A stretch of DNA of 64,000 bases from Apostichopus japonicus (lineage: Eukaryota > Echinodermata > Holothuroidea > Aspidochirotida > Stichopodidae), in assembly GCF_037975245.1 (NCBI RefSeq), contig NC_092571.1, positions 17,729,917 to 17,793,916 on the forward strand, read 5' to 3'. Positions 63,901-64,000 of the stretch are shown here, one piece after another (position 1 is the first letter of the stretch; each line of letters begins with the position of its first letter). The position numbers and the translations under genes are program-made. A model generated the notes under the pieces. The model did not search any database, had not been told where the DNA came from, and worked only from the letters and a program-made list of their open reading frames with translations.

Positions 63901-64000
63901 GTGAGTGAGAAATAAGAAGTTAAAACCACTTCAATGGCATTTGTTTCCTTTTAAGACAGTTTACCATGTCTTTGACTTCATGCATGAGACAGAACGAACG
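63901..64000 (+). other. Window end
   Basis: One hundred bases after the candidate donor, with nothing recognisable. Confidence 0.5.

Overview
The window is animal nuclear DNA, not bacterial. It is AT-rich, with GT-AG introns, tRNA-derived SINEs, LINE 3' ends, small hAT-like DNA transposons, many minisatellites and long poly-G/poly-C runs. The dominant gene is built from hyalin-repeat (HYR) domains. That protein type and this repeat mix fit an invertebrate deuterostome, most likely an echinoderm (a sea cucumber or relative is my guess). The species cannot be fixed from the sequence alone.

One giant plus-strand gene fills about 1.7-56.4 kb. I reconstructed 45 coding exons, and every one has matching AG and GT splice sites. 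All internal exons are a multiple of three long and every intron is phase 1, the classic signature of exon shuffling. The first exon seen (1713) already begins in phase 1 inside the protein, so the signal peptide and 5' end lie upstream of the window. Exons 1-25 (1713-30667) each encode one whole HYR domain of 80-96 residues. Exons 26-42 (31882-51435) each encode one 24-31-residue module with four cysteines. Two microexons follow, of 15 and 27 nt (52032, 54729), the second encoding a furin-type RKRR site. The last exon (55397-55557) encodes a short stalk, one transmembrane helix, a basic stop-transfer stretch and a tail ending DSDV. The visible product is about 2,630 residues: a very large type I membrane protein with a hyalin-like outer region. 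It is probably an adhesion or extracellular-matrix protein that can be shed by furin-type cleavage.

The introns hold many repeats: at least eight tandem-repeat arrays, a 33-bp perfect hairpin, a Penelope-type ribozyme-like motif, a 5'-truncated non-LTR retrotransposon, several SINE pieces, a hAT-like element with an 8-bp target duplication, and a minute 42-bp hAT-like remnant. The four-cysteine region grew by duplication. A 555-bp exon-plus-intron unit is tandemly triplicated (exons 37-39), and the exon order 30-35 is echoed by 36-42.

After a likely poly(A) signal at 56351, 56.4-60.1 kb is intergenic and carries a second full hAT-like element (58710-59360). At 60087 a new plus-strand gene appears to start: a 24-residue signal peptide followed by a phase-1 donor. 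That phase would accept the same kind of extracellular modules. A second possible exon lies at 63741-63900. This may be a neighbouring extracellular gene, perhaps a paralogue, continuing past the window.
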